Counted from the stretch's first letter, positions 10,965-21,042 are shown. The stretch is 64,000 nt of DNA from Edaphobacter paludis (GCF_039993895.1 NZ_CP121194.1:124001-188000); one strand, 5' to 3'. Numbers and translations are program-made. Notes: generated by a model not told the origin, from the sequence alone.

Positions 10965-12407
10965 ATGGCATTCAGTCGCTCCACTCTTGCCGCAGAGCTT
11001 CACGCTCTGGCAGCAGATCCTCGCGTGACCGTAAGGCACGAGGGCATCCCCGACCCAAAGGGAAAGTGCGTCGTCTACTGGATGCAGCGCGCACAACGCG
11101 GCATCGACAATCACGCCGTAGATATCGCGGCGCAAGCAGCAAACCTGCTTGGACTGCCGCTGGTGGTCTACTTCGCCGCCATCGCCAACTTCCCTCATGC
11201 CAACCTGCGTCACTATACGTTCCTCAATCAGGGCCTGCCCGATATTGAAGCAGACCTCGCCTCGCGCAACATCGCCTTCGTCCTGCGCTGCGCGCCGCAC
11301 GAATCCCACGAGCAATTCCTCGCTGATGTTAACGCCGCTCTACTTATCGGAGATGAGAACCCAATGCGCGAGCCTGAGCGTTGGCGCAAACACCTCGCCG
11401 CTCGTATCAGCATTCCTTTCTGGACCGTCGACAGCGATGTCATCGTTCCATCAAAGCTCATCGAAAAGGCGCAGTACGGCGCCTACACGCTTCGCCCCCG
11501 TCTCAATCGGCTGCTGCCTGACTTCCTTCACCCCTACGAAAACACACACGCGCAACATACGTGGAAGCGCCCGCGAAACTTTCACTCCGACTCCGTTCAT
11601 GACGACATTACGCTGGGTTGGAAACATCTCGATCGCACCGTCCTCCCTGTCGATGCCTGGCAGGGGGGTACCCACGCCGCGCTCAAACGCCTCAAACTCT
11701 TCACTACCCGTATGCTCGATAACTACGAAGCCCAGCGTAACCATCCGGAGACGGATGGCACCTCCTGCCTTTCGCCTTATCTCCACTTCGGCCACATCGG
11801 TCCACTCACCATCGCGCTGGCCGTCAATGACGAGGTAAAAAAGCGTCCGAATCTGAAATCGGCCCGCGACAGCTACTTCAACGAGCTGATCACCTGGCGC
11901 GAACTGGCAGTCAACTTCGTCCGCTACACGCTTGACTACGATTCCCCCGACTGCGCCGAGCCTTGGGCAAAGACTACCATCGCCGAACACGCCCGCGACG
12001 AACGCGAGTACCTTTACGATCTCGCCCAGCTCGAAGGCGCACAAACTCACGACGATCTCTGGAACGCGGCGCAGCTCCAGATGCTTCATTACGGATGGAT
12101 GCACAACCACATGCGCATGTACTGGGCAAAGAAGATCCTGGAGTGGACTCCCGACATCCCCACCGCCATGAAGCATGCGATTTATCTCAACGACAAATAT
12201 TTCCTCGATGGCCGCGACCCCAACGGCTACGCTGGCGTGGCCTGGGCCATCCTTGGCAAATTCGACCGCGCCTGGAATGAACGCCCCATCTTCGGCAAGA
12301 TCCGCTACATGTCCGGCGCATCCACCGGGAGAAAGTTCAACTCAAAGAGGTACATCGCGCAGAACTACAACTATCAGGAGATTGCCCCCGCGTTTCGCTT
12401 GCGATAA
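10965..12407 (+). CDS. phr: Class II CPD photolyase
   Basis: 480-residue deoxyribodipyrimidine photolyase of class II, a light-driven flavoenzyme that reverses cyclobutane pyrimidine dimers. The N-terminal Rossmann antenna domain covers about residues 1-160, with CVVYWMQRAQR near the start as in class II enzymes. The FAD-binding helical domain contains YLHFGHIGP, GWMHNHMRMYWAKKILEW and the class II end signature NGYAGVAWAILGKFDRAW with FGKIRYMS. No ribosome site is obvious, but the ATG fits the family N-terminus. It is monocistronic, between the cox terminator and the next gene. The two Trp-rich segments near the C-terminus argue for photolyase rather than cryptochrome. Confidence 0.93.
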   Translation: MAFSRSTLAAELHALAADPRVTVRHEGIPDPKGKCVVYWMQRAQRGIDNHAVDIAAQAANLLGLPLVVYFAAIANFPHANLRHYTFLNQGLPDIEADLASRNIAFVLRCAPHESHEQFLADVNAALLIGDENPMREPERWRKHLAARISIPFWTVDSDVIVPSKLIEKAQYGAYTLRPRLNRLLPDFLHPYENTHAQHTWKRPRNFHSDSVHDDITLGWKHLDRTVLPVDAWQGGTHAALKRLKLFTTRMLDNYEAQRNHPETDGTSCLSPYLHFGHIGPLTIALAVNDEVKKRPNLKSARDSYFNELITWRELAVNFVRYTLDYDSPDCAEPWAKTTIAEHARDEREYLYDLAQLEGAQTHDDLWNAAQLQMLHYGWMHNHMRMYWAKKILEWTPDIPTAMKHAIYLNDKYFLDGRDPNGYAGVAWAILGKFDRAWNERPIFGKIRYMSGASTGRKFNSKRYIAQNYNYQEIAPAFRLR

Positions 12408-12580
12408 ATTTGCGTGCATCAGCACATTCAAAGAGGTGGGAGCCACGCAGAGCAGCACATGAGATCCCTCTTATCCCGTTGCGGAATCATTAGAGAATCT
12501 TCATCCCATCCAGCGTTGACTTACGCTGTGACAGCTTGCAGCATCGGAAGCAGCGACCTTCATCTTCCCGAAGCAATGCC

Positions 12581-15500
12581 ATGGGTCTAAGCGCAAATTC
12601 TCATTCCGCGTACCGGCGCAGCCCGCTCCCCGCCCGCGCGCTGCTGTTTCTTGTGCTCGGTACCGCTATTCTTCCAGCCGCGCCGACAGTCGCGCAGTTC
12701 ATGCCGTCACCCGCAAAGCCTTCCGCATACGCACTCCGCGCCAGAAGTTTTCTTAAGGGCCGCACGCTCTCGCCGCCCATCGCAGGCGCGCAGTCGATAA
12801 TGGCTGCCCGTGAACAGCACATCGCGCTGATCACCGGAAGCTCGTTGTTGCCGCGCATCAGAGACCTCAATGCGGTATGGCAGCCTCTGGGTCCGAACCA
12901 GGTTGCAAGCCTGGCCTACGGAAACGTCACCGGGCGCGTCACCGCCATCGCGATCGATCCGGCGGACACGTCCGGCAACACCGTGTACCTCGGAACTACC
13001 GGAGGGGGCATTTGGAAGTCGACCAATGCGGCGGGGCCATCCGCCAGCGTCAGCTTCACGCCACTTACGGATACTCTCCCTGTCTTCAGCGCCAACGCCG
13101 GGACTGCGGTGATCCCCTCGCTCAGCATCGGCGCAATCAGTGTGCAATCCGGGGTCGTCCTCGCCGGAACTGGCGACCCCAACGATGCCACCGACTCCTT
13201 CTACGGCAGCGGCATCCTCCGCTCCATCGATGGCGGTCTCACCTGGACGATCGTCCAGCAATCGCAGGACGGCGCAGCCGGCGATCACTCCTTCACCGGC
13301 CTCGGCTTCGCTGGTTTTGCGTGGAGCAGCACCTCACCAGACACTGTGGTCGCAGCCGTATCTCAAGCCGCCGAAGGTAATGTCGTCAACGCAGTCGACA
13401 CGACCTACAGCATCATGGGACTCTACTATTCGACCGATGCCGGAGCGACCTGGCAGATGGCCACCATCATGGACAGCGGCCAGTTCGTGCAGCGTCCGCT
13501 GCCCGGAGATTCGGGCGGCAACAACGCCGCGACGTCAGTGGTGTGGAACCCCATCCGCCAGCGGTTTTACGCTGCGATTCGCTACCACGGCTACTATGAG
13601 TCGCCCGACGGCGCTACCTGGACTCGTCTGGCCAATCAACCCGGCGCCAGCCTCAGCCTTACCGCCTGCCCAAGCAACGCCGGTGGCGTCGGCAGCACGT
13701 CTTGTCCCATCTTCCGTGGCGCGCTCGCAGTGCAGCCGGTTACAGGGGATACCTTCGCCCTCACCGTGGACGGCAGCAATGTCGATCAAGGCCTGTGGCA
13801 AGATGTGTGCGGCCTTACTGGCACAAGCTGCACCAGCAACACCGTCACCTTTGCGAAGCAACTTCCGTCCGCACCACTCGAAACAGGCAACGGAAATGCA
13901 GTCATCCCGCAAGCGGATTACAACCTCGCCTTAGCAGCCATGCCCTCCGGAGCAGATACCCTCCTCTTCGCCGGAACCGTTGATCTCTACCGCTGCTCGC
14001 TCACCGGCGGATGCAGCTTGCGCAACACTACCAATGCCATCAACGGATGCGCTGCTCCCGCCATGGTCGCGCCCGCGCAGCACGCCATCGCCACGGTCGC
14101 CAACTCCACTGTTCTCTATCTCGGCAACGACGGCGGCCTCTGGCGCTCCACCGATGGGGTCAATCAGCAGGCCACGCCGTGCTCCTCTGACGACGCTACC
14201 CACTTCCAGAACCTCAACGGCGGCCTGGGCTCGCTCGCCGAAGTCACCAGCTTCGCGCAACACCCCAGCGATCCGGCCACACTGCTCGTCGGTCTTGGCG
14301 CAAACGGGACCGCCGCCACTTCAACAGCCTCCACGTCCCTGCAATCCCCGCCCTGGGCCCAACTCGCCACTGGCGAAGGCGGTACCGTCGCCATCGACCA
14401 GACCAACCCTGAACTCTGGTATCTCTCCAACGGCGCCGGTGTCAGCATCCATCAATGCACCAGTGGCGCCAGTTGTACCCCTGCGGACTTCACCGGAATC
14501 CCAACCATCGGCCCCACTCAGACTGCACAGGACGCCTCGCTCATCGACGCTCCGTGGCTACTCGACCCCGCCCTTCCGTCCAACATCCTCATTGGGACTT
14601 GCCGCGTCTGGCGCGGCCCCGCCGACAGCGGAGCGGCGTGGTCTTCCGCGAATACCATCAGCAAACTCCTCAGCGGCTCGCAAAACTCCGCATGCAACGC
14701 TTCTAATCCAGTCCTCCGCTCGCTGGCTGCTGCGGGTCCGGTCAGCAGCGGTACAGCCGCGCAGAATGCAGGCTCCAAAGTCCTCTACGCAGGCATGGCG
14801 GGAAAACTCGATGGCGGCGGCACCTCCGGCGGCCATCTCTTCTCCACCAGCAGCGCCGACATGGCCGACGGCGCCACCGCATGGACCGACCTCACCTCAT
14901 CCCCTGTGACCAACGACCTCACGCCATTCAATCCCGGCGGCTTCGACATCTCTTCCCTGGCCGCCGACTCCCACGACCCCACCGGCAAAACCCTCTATGC
15001 CACCGTCATGGGCTTCGCAGGCAATGGCAGCAATGCTCCGCACCTCTACCGTTCCATCGACGGAGGCGCGAGCTGGAGCAACATTAGCAACAATCTCCCC
15101 AACGCCCCCGCCAACAGCGTTATCGTCGATCCGAACGACGCCAATACCGTCTATGTCGCACTCGACACCGGTGTCTACGTCACCACGCAGGTTGCCGCCT
15201 GCGCCAGCCCCCTCAACAACTGCTGGAGCATCTATGGCACCAGCCTGCCTAACTCGCCAGTCATCCAGCTTGCCGCCGCCCCGGCCATGCCTACGGGCGA
15301 TGGCCGCATCGGCGAACTCCGCGCCGCCACCTATGGGCGAGGCCTTTGGCAGATCCCTCTGCTCACCGCCCTCAACCCAGCCGAGCCAGCCATCGCTCTC
15401 AGTCCCGCATCCCTCACCTTCAGCGATCAGGCAGTAGCCACCGCCAGCTCGCCGCAAACCATCACGGTGACCAACTCCGGCAGCGCCCCACTCGTCATCA

Positions 15501-17149
15501 CCGAGATCTCGACGACCGGCGACTTCGCCACCGACGACACCAACGACACCTGCGCTGCCGCTCCCATCGCCGCCGGCCAGACATGCACCGTTCAGGTCCG
15601 CTTCCTGCCCACTGCCACCGGAAGCCGCAGCGGCTTCCTCATCGTCTACGGCAATGTTCCCGGCGGACAAGCCACGGCAACCCTCGGCGGAACTGGCACG
15701 CCACCCGCAACGGTCGTCCTTAACCCCATTGACATTACTTTTCCCCCGACCAACATCAACGCCACCAGCCTCGCGCAAAACATCACCATCTCCAACACCG
15801 GCGGAACCACGACAACGCTGCAAACCCCCACCGTCAGCGGAGCCGGTTTTGTAATCTCCGCCAACACCTGCACCTCTACCCTCAAAGCCGACACCGGCTG
15901 CACCGTCGCCATCACCTTCACCCCGACCGCCTCCGGAGCGTACACCGGAAGCTTCAGCATCACCGACGGTGTGGGCACCCAGACCGCCTCGCTCTCCGGT
16001 ATGGGGACTACTCCTGCCACCGACGCCCTCTCTTCCAACACCCTCACGTTCGCCACCCAGCAACTCACGACGGTAAGCGCTCCGCAACAAATCACTCTCA
16101 CCAACTCCGGCGATGTAGCCCTCACGCTCATCTCCGCGCAGATACCCGGCAGCGACTTCACCGTCGCCAACGCCTGCGGAAACTCGCTCAATCCGCACTC
16201 CACCTGCGCCATCGACGTGGCCTTCCAACCGCAGAGCATCGGCCCTGTCACCGCTCAGCTCACCATTGCAGACCAGTACCGTACTCAGACCGTAGCTCTC
16301 AGCGGCACCGGCGTTGCACCTCCCGGCGTCTCGCTCTCGCCGCTCTATAATCTTGCTTTTCCAAGCACTGGCGTCGGCCAAACCTCTGCACCGCAGACGG
16401 TCACTCTCACCAACAATGGCGGCCTCCCTCTAGCTCTTTCAAGTACCGCCCTCAGCGGCGACTTCAGCATCCTTCCCGGCAGTGATACCTGCGGCACCAC
16501 GCTCCCCGTGGCTAATGCCTGCACCCTCCAGCTGGTCTTCGCTCCCACCGCAGGCGGCGCGCGTACTGGCACCCTCACCATCACCGACAGCGCTCCCCGT
16601 TCCCCTCAGGTCCTCCAGCTCACCGGCAACGCTGTGGACTTTGCCCTTACTCCCGACGGCGATACCACCGTCACCATCGCCAGCGGGCAGAATGCTGTGT
16701 TCCCCCTCCTCTTCACCTCCGCGACTGCACAGCCCACCACCTTTACGTGTGCCGGGACACCGCTCAACGCCACCTGCAACATCACGCCTTCCGTCGTCTC
16801 CGTCTCCGGCGCTACTACCGTCTCCGTCACTTTGCTTACAGGCACGCTTACGGCCTCGTTGGTTCCACCCGGCCAAAATATGGCTTTGTGGCTGGCGGCG
16901 CTTCTGCCCCTCGGCCTCCTCACGCTGCGCCGGGGCTGCCTTTCCCGGCTCGCATGCGCGCTTCTGCTCTGCGCACTGATCTTCTTTCCCACGGGCTGCG
17001 GAACAGGTCGTCAGCTGCCGTCCTCCGGCTCTACGGGCACATCGCCTGGTCAGACTCCTGTGACTCCCGCCGGGACTTATCCCATCGTGGTCTCAGCCAC
17101 CAGCAATGGCCTTACCCACACCATCAGCCTCACCCTCATCGTTCGATGA
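12581..17149 (+). CDS. Large secreted protein: sortilin-like propeller plus choice-of-anchor-D repeats
   Basis: 1522-residue exported protein. ATG 12581 is preferred to TTG 12536 because it places a Sec signal (RRSPLPARALLFLVLGTAI... VAQ) near the N-terminus. Residues of about 90-920 form a VPS10/sortilin-like or BNR beta-propeller, with recurrent Asp-box-like turns (SIDGGLTWT, STDAGATWQ, SIDGGASWS) and GRGLWQI closing it. Four tandem ASH/HYDIN-like repeats follow (about bases 15385-16640), each with TVTNSG-type strands and a Cys pair (C..TL..C.L.V.F.P). At the C-terminus come a hydrophobic helix with LRR, a second helix ending FFPTGCG, a Ser/Gly/Pro linker and a final Ig-like strand set. The substrate is unknown; adhesion or cell-surface binding is the plausible role. 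Confidence 0.82.
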   Translation: MGLSANSHSAYRRSPLPARALLFLVLGTAILPAAPTVAQFMPSPAKPSAYALRARSFLKGRTLSPPIAGAQSIMAAREQHIALITGSSLLPRIRDLNAVWQPLGPNQVASLAYGNVTGRVTAIAIDPADTSGNTVYLGTTGGGIWKSTNAAGPSASVSFTPLTDTLPVFSANAGTAVIPSLSIGAISVQSGVVLAGTGDPNDATDSFYGSGILRSIDGGLTWTIVQQSQDGAAGDHSFTGLGFAGFAWSSTSPDTVVAAVSQAAEGNVVNAVDTTYSIMGLYYSTDAGATWQMATIMDSGQFVQRPLPGDSGGNNAATSVVWNPIRQRFYAAIRYHGYYESPDGATWTRLANQPGASLSLTACPSNAGGVGSTSCPIFRGALAVQPVTGDTFALTVDGSNVDQGLWQDVCGLTGTSCTSNTVTFAKQLPSAPLETGNGNAVIPQADYNLALAAMPSGADTLLFAGTVDLYRCSLTGGCSLRNTTNAINGCAAPAMVAPAQHAIATVANSTVLYLGNDGGLWRSTDGVNQQATPCSSDDATHFQNLNGGLGSLAEVTSFAQHPSDPATLLVGLGANGTAATSTASTSLQSPPWAQLATGEGGTVAIDQTNPELWYLSNGAGVSIHQCTSGASCTPADFTGIPTIGPTQTAQDASLIDAPWLLDPALPSNILIGTCRVWRGPADSGAAWSSANTISKLLSGSQNSACNASNPVLRSLAAAGPVSSGTAAQNAGSKVLYAGMAGKLDGGGTSGGHLFSTSSADMADGATAWTDLTSSPVTNDLTPFNPGGFDISSLAADSHDPTGKTLYATVMGFAGNGSNAPHLYRSIDGGASWSNISNNLPNAPANSVIVDPNDANTVYVALDTGVYVTTQVAACASPLNNCWSIYGTSLPNSPVIQLAAAPAMPTGDGRIGELRAATYGRGLWQIPLLTALNPAEPAIALSPASLTFSDQAVATASSPQTITVTNSGSAPLVITEISTTGDFATDDTNDTCAAAPIAAGQTCTVQVRFLPTATGSRSGFLIVYGNVPGGQATATLGGTGTPPATVVLNPIDITFPPTNINATSLAQNITISNTGGTTTTLQTPTVSGAGFVISANTCTSTLKADTGCTVAITFTPTASGAYTGSFSITDGVGTQTASLSGMGTTPATDALSSNTLTFATQQLTTVSAPQQITLTNSGDVALTLISAQIPGSDFTVANACGNSLNPHSTCAIDVAFQPQSIGPVTAQLTIADQYRTQTVALSGTGVAPPGVSLSPLYNLAFPSTGVGQTSAPQTVTLTNNGGLPLALSSTALSGDFSILPGSDTCGTTLPVANACTLQLVFAPTAGGARTGTLTITDSAPRSPQVLQLTGNAVDFALTPDGDTTVTIASGQNAVFPLLFTSATAQPTTFTCAGTPLNATCNITPSVVSVSGATTVSVTLLTGTLTASLVPPGQNMALWLAALLPLGLLTLRRGCLSRLACALLLCALIFFPTGCGTGRQLPSSGSTGTSPGQTPVTPAGTYPIVVSATSNGLTHTISLTLIVR

Positions 17150-17241
17150 ATTCAAATTGAGATTTCAATCCACATCGCGCGGAAACTTCTGTAGGATTCG
17201 AAACGTAGACAACGCATCACTTATCTCAAGAGGCCAGCCAC

Positions 17242-17715
17242 ATGCTTCATGGAAAGCATCTCTCCCGCGTACTGATTGCAGCATCGCTCCTCTTTCCTTC
17301 CGTCAGCCTCTTGGCGCAGACTGCCCCGCCGGCTGCGCCGCCGTCGGAGGCACACCACGAGATGCCCAAGCCGACTAACCTGAAGGTGCTGCCGAAGAAC
17401 ATCTCCAGCAAGGATCTGATGGCGACCATGCATCAGTTCACCGGCAGTCTCGGCGTGCATTGCAACTTCTGCCACGTGGAAGACAAGACCACCCACCACC
17501 TCATCTTCGCCTCCGATGCCAAGCCGGAAAAGAAATCCGCCCGCGTCATGATGCGCATGACGCAGACCATCAACGGCAAGTATCTCGCCCAGCTTCCGGA
17601 CCACGGCTCCATGCAGAAGGTGGGCTGCGGCACCTGCCACCGGGGCAAATCCACCCCCACCGAATTCGTCCCTCCTCCGGAGCAGCACGGCCCCCCACCC
17701 GCACCAGCAAAATAA
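17242..17715 (+). CDS. Small diheme c-type cytochrome (reaction-centre cytochrome c-like)
   Basis: 157-residue periplasmic cytochrome with an N-terminal signal peptide (LSRVLIAASLLFPSVSLLAQ) and two heme sites, CNFCH (Cys74-His78) and CGTCH (Cys129-His133). The segment NLKVLPKNISSKDLMATMHQ before the first heme and the MxxM stretch before the second match the family related to the photosynthetic reaction-centre cytochrome subunit, which is common in non-phototrophic Acidobacteriota. The tail is Pro-rich. It stands alone, with its own 90-base upstream region and a hairpin behind it, so its redox partner cannot be read from context. A role as a soluble electron shuttle is inference. Confidence 0.83.
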   Translation: MLHGKHLSRVLIAASLLFPSVSLLAQTAPPAAPPSEAHHEMPKPTNLKVLPKNISSKDLMATMHQFTGSLGVHCNFCHVEDKTTHHLIFASDAKPEKKSARVMMRMTQTINGKYLAQLPDHGSMQKVGCGTCHRGKSTPTEFVPPPEQHGPPPAPAK

Positions 17716-17737
17716 CTGGTAACGAATAACAATCAGG

Positions 17738-17772
17738 GCATCCCCATGTTCCAGAAGCCGGACATGGGGTGC
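17738..17772. repeat. Inverted repeat between convergent genes
   Basis: Arms GCATCCCCATGT (17738-17749) and ACATGGGGTGC (17762-17772) enclose a 12-base loop. It lies between the convergent cytochrome and BaiN-like genes. There is no T-tract directly after either arm. It may be a bidirectional terminator or a member of a dispersed intergenic palindrome family (compare 35544-35572). Confidence 0.6.
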
Positions 17773-17814
17773 GAGCTACCCTCAAGATTTTAAAAGGGTG
17801 TAGCGAAGGCGTCC

Positions 17815-19005
17815 CTACACCGCCCGTCCGGCACTGACCCCCGAAGCCCACGCCCACTGAAAGTTATATCCACCCAGCCATCCGGTCACATCCACCACCT
17901 CACCGATGAAATAAAGCCCCGGAACCTTCCGGCTCTCCATCTTCTTCGCATCCAGCTCTGCCGTATCCACGCCGCCGGCCGTAACCTCGGCCTTGGCATA
18001 GCCCTCGGTCCCGGCAGGCATCACCCGCCACGCATGAACCTCTCGCTCCATCGCTTCCAGAGAAGCATTCGTCCATCCAGCAGGCTCATGCAAAGCCACC
18101 CACCGCTCCGCCAAACGTCCCGGCAATATTGTTCGCAGAGCCATCACAGCCGCGCCCGCATCTCGCCTGGCGTTCCTGGCCAGCAATGGAGCGAACACCT
18201 CCACCCCCGGAGCAAGATCGATCTCCACCACCTCGCCCGCCCGCCAATAAGAAGACACCTGCAAGATCGCCGGTCCACTCAACCCGCGATGCGTCACCAG
18301 CATCTTCTCGCGAAAGCTGCCGCGTCGCCGCTTCACTCCCGCTGCCGCCACCACTTCAGCCGACAGCCCGGTCAGATCGCACCAGCGCGCCGCATCCTCT
18401 CCTCCAAACACCAGCGGAACCAGCGCCGGACGGCACTCCACTACGCGTAGCCCAAACTGCCGCGCCACGTCATACCCAAAACCTGTGGCCCCCATCTTCG
18501 GAATCGACAACCCACCCGTAGCGACCACCACAGCCTCCGCTCTGAGCTCACCTGCCGAAGTCTCCACTACAAACTTGCCGTCTCGCTTAACAGAAGCCAC
18601 CCGCGCTCCTGTCAGCACACGAACGCCTGCCTCGGCACACTCCCGCTCCAGCATGGTCACGACGTCCATCGCGGAGCGGTCGCAGAATAGCTGCCCCAGC
18701 GTCTTCTCGTGATAGCGAATGCCATGCTTCTCCACCAACGCAATGATGTCAGCGGGTGTAAACCGAGCCAGAGCCGACTTGGCAAAGTGCGGGTTCTCCG
18801 AAAGAAAGTTCTCCGCCCGGCAATGAATGTTGGTGAAGTTGCACCGCCCTCCACCCGAGATCAGGATCTTTTTTCCCACGCGCTCGGCATGGTCGAGCAG
18901 GACAACGCGCCGTCCTCGCCGCCCGGCTTCGATGGCGCACATTAACCCAGCCGCACCTGCACCCAGCACTACAACATCTACCTCTTGCACACGCACTCCC
19001 ATCAC
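17815..19005 (-). CDS. BaiN/HI0933-family FAD-dependent oxidoreductase
   Basis: 396-residue flavoprotein of the HI0933/BaiN family. The N-terminal FAD-binding Rossmann motif is GAGAAGLMCA (about residues 14-23), followed by the family hallmark ISGGGRCNFTN near residue 50. An internal ATGG (VVVATGGLSIPKMGATG) and the C-terminal GEVVDVTGWLGGYNFQWAWASG complete the signature. The physiological reaction of most members is unknown; some act on bile-acid or other enone substrates. Two adjacent ATG codons are possible starts. It is divergent from the next gene, with about 110 bases between them. Confidence 0.88.
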   Translation of the reverse strand: MMGVRVQEVDVVVLGAGAAGLMCAIEAGRRGRRVVLLDHAERVGKKILISGGGRCNFTNIHCRAENFLSENPHFAKSALARFTPADIIALVEKHGIRYHEKTLGQLFCDRSAMDVVTMLERECAEAGVRVLTGARVASVKRDGKFVVETSAGELRAEAVVVATGGLSIPKMGATGFGYDVARQFGLRVVECRPALVPLVFGGEDAARWCDLTGLSAEVVAAAGVKRRRGSFREKMLVTHRGLSGPAILQVSSYWRAGEVVEIDLAPGVEVFAPLLARNARRDAGAAVMALRTILPGRLAERWVALHEPAGWTNASLEAMEREVHAWRVMPAGTEGYAKAEVTAGGVDTAELDAKKMESRKVPGLYFIGEVVDVTGWLGGYNFQWAWASGVSAGRAV

Positions 19006-19114
19006 TCTCTAGTCTCGCATCCCGAAGATCCGGGTGCCCGATCTCTCGATTCCGGGCTATGCCGCAAAACCTCCAGGCAGTCACGTCAGAGCCACCCCAT
19101 GCGACCATAGAGTC

Positions 19115-20398
19115 ATGCCGAAGCCCGCCACAGAATTGCGTCCTCTGAAAACCGCAGCCCCCCAACCCCACGGCCCGGCAGCCGCCGTCACCCGTCGGGC
19201 AGCAGACCGTCTCCGCGCGGGCCATCTCTGGGTCTACCGCTCCGATGTCGAATCCCTGATTCCACCCCTCGGCACCAACGAAGTCGCCCCCGGCGCACTG
19301 GTTACCATCACCGACAGCCGCGGCATCCCGCTCGGCACAGCCCTTTACAGCGCGGCCTCTCAGATCACCCTTCGGCTCGTCTCACCTGAGGCCGCACTCT
19401 CCCGCCCTGCCTACCTCGATCAGCTTCGCGAGCGTCTCAATGCCGCCCTCACCCTCCGCGAAGAACTGGCGCCCGATTCGCCAGAGAACAACGCCTCCCG
19501 CCTCATCTTCTCCGAAGCCGACAATCTTCCTGGCATCATCGCAGACCGCTACAACGACCTCGTCATCCTCCAGCTACTCACCCAGGGCACCGCACAGGAC
19601 GACGTCCGCCAGCTCCTCACCGAGATCATCCGCGAGCGCCTTCAACCCGCCACCATCATCGAGCGCCCCGATCCCAAGGTCCGCGAGCTCGAGCAACTTG
19701 CCCCGCCCTCACCCGAGCCGCTGCACACCAACACCCCCGGCACGCCAACGCTCACCACCGTCTTCACGATCAATGGTTTAAAGCTCCACTACGACGCCAC
19801 CTCCGGCCAGAAGACCGGAGCCTTCCTCGACCAGCGCCTCAACTACGCCGCCGCGGCCCGCCACGCTCGTGGCCGCGCTCTCGATGTTTGCACCTACCAG
19901 GGAGGCTTCGCCCTGCATATGGCCCAGCGCTGCGATCAGGTTACCGGCATCGACGCCAGCCGCGCCGCACTCCAGGTCGCCGACCGCAACCTCGAACTCA
20001 ACCCTGACCTGCAAGCCAAAGTCGAATGGATCGAAGCCGACGCCTTCGAGTTTCTCCGCGAATACGAAGCCGCGGGAGAGAAGTACGACACCATCGTCCT
20101 CGACCCACCGGCCTTCGCCAAATCCAAACGTGCCGCCGAGAGCGCCCTGCGCGGCTACAAGGAGCTGAATCTCCGGGCGATGAAGATGCTGAACCCCGGC
20201 GGAACCCTCGTCACCTGCTCCTGCTCTCACCACGTACCGCTCGAAGAGTTCACCGCCGTGGTAGCCTCGGCCGCCTCCGACGCTGGCCGCCGCGTCCAGA
20301 TCCTTGAAATCCGAGGTGCCGCCCCCGACCACCCGGCCATCCTCACCCTGCCCGAGACCACCTATCTGAAGTGCCTCATCTGCCGGGTCGCGGATTAG
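19115..20398 (+). CDS. RlmI-like 23S rRNA (cytosine) methyltransferase
   Basis: 427-residue class I SAM-dependent rRNA methyltransferase of the RlmI/YccW type. An N-terminal PUA-like domain starts at VTRRAADRLRAGHLWVYRSD. A central linker domain carries the PGIIADRY motif, and a C-terminal Rossmann methyltransferase follows with TSGQKTGAFLDQR, the SAM-binding ALDVCTYQGGFALHMA, DPPAFAKSK and the catalytic-Cys region TCSCSHH. ATG 19115 is chosen over GTG 19034, which would add 27 residues not expected in the family and which overlaps the divergent promoter region. Whether it methylates C1962 as RlmI does is inferred by family. Confidence 0.87.
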   Translation: MPKPATELRPLKTAAPQPHGPAAAVTRRAADRLRAGHLWVYRSDVESLIPPLGTNEVAPGALVTITDSRGIPLGTALYSAASQITLRLVSPEAALSRPAYLDQLRERLNAALTLREELAPDSPENNASRLIFSEADNLPGIIADRYNDLVILQLLTQGTAQDDVRQLLTEIIRERLQPATIIERPDPKVRELEQLAPPSPEPLHTNTPGTPTLTTVFTINGLKLHYDATSGQKTGAFLDQRLNYAAAARHARGRALDVCTYQGGFALHMAQRCDQVTGIDASRAALQVADRNLELNPDLQAKVEWIEADAFEFLREYEAAGEKYDTIVLDPPAFAKSKRAAESALRGYKELNLRAMKMLNPGGTLVTCSCSHHVPLEEFTAVVASAASDAGRRVQILEIRGAAPDHPAILTLPETTYLKCLICRVAD

Positions 20399-20479
20399 GC
20401 CAATCCAAATCCTTGACCCTGCCACGCCGAAAGCTGACAATCGAATTCACACGCTTTTTCTGAAACAAGAGGTATTACC

Positions 20480-21028
20480 ATGGTCGCCTATCTCGTTCTT
20501 CTCTTCGCTGTCTTCAGCCGCTTCCTGCCGCATATCTTCAGCACCACCGCCATCGGGTTCACTGCGGTCGGCGGAGGTCTGCTGTACTTCGGCGCGCGTC
20601 GCAGCCGCTGGCAGACCATCATCGCTGTCCTCGCTCTGATGGGCGCGGACTACTATCTCACCGTCTTCGCCTATGGATACGCCTTTCACACCAGCGCCTA
20701 TCTCATCACCTGGGTCTGGTACGCGGCCATCTGCCTGCTCGGCCACCAGATGCTCAGCGGCAAGCCGTCTGCCCTTCGCGTAGCTGGAGGCGTCATGGCG
20801 TCGGCAACGTCGTTCTTCATCCTCAGCAACTTCGCCGTCTGGATGGGCAGCTTCATGTATCCGCACACCGTAGCCGGTCTCAGCGCCTGCTATATTGCGG
20901 CCATTCCGTTCTACGCCAACGACGTCATCTCCACCGCGATTACCGCCGGTGCTCTCTTTGGCCTTCCCGCACTGGCCTCCAGCGTCGTCGAGACTATGCG
21001 CGAAGCTCAGGGCAACCACATCGCCTAA
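20480..21028 (+). CDS. Small integral membrane protein (DUF6580-like)
   Basis: 182-residue protein with about five hydrophobic helices. Features such as FLPHIFSTTAIGFTAVGGGLLYFGAR, ILSNFAVWMGSFMYPHTVAGL and CYIAAIPFYAND resemble the DUF6580 family of putative transport proteins, whose substrate is unknown. AGAGGT lies 7-8 bases before the ATG. A clear terminator follows. It appears monocistronic. Confidence 0.75.
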   Translation: MVAYLVLLFAVFSRFLPHIFSTTAIGFTAVGGGLLYFGARRSRWQTIIAVLALMGADYYLTVFAYGYAFHTSAYLITWVWYAAICLLGHQMLSGKPSALRVAGGVMASATSFFILSNFAVWMGSFMYPHTVAGLSACYIAAIPFYANDVISTAITAGALFGLPALASSVVETMREAQGNHIA

Positions 21029-21042
21029 AAACCCTATCCGTC

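Noticed and set aside
14897..16381. 494-codon minus-strand ORF inside the propeller/ASH protein gene
   Set aside because: Glycine/valine-rich shadow of a repeat-bearing gene; no start context and no domain.
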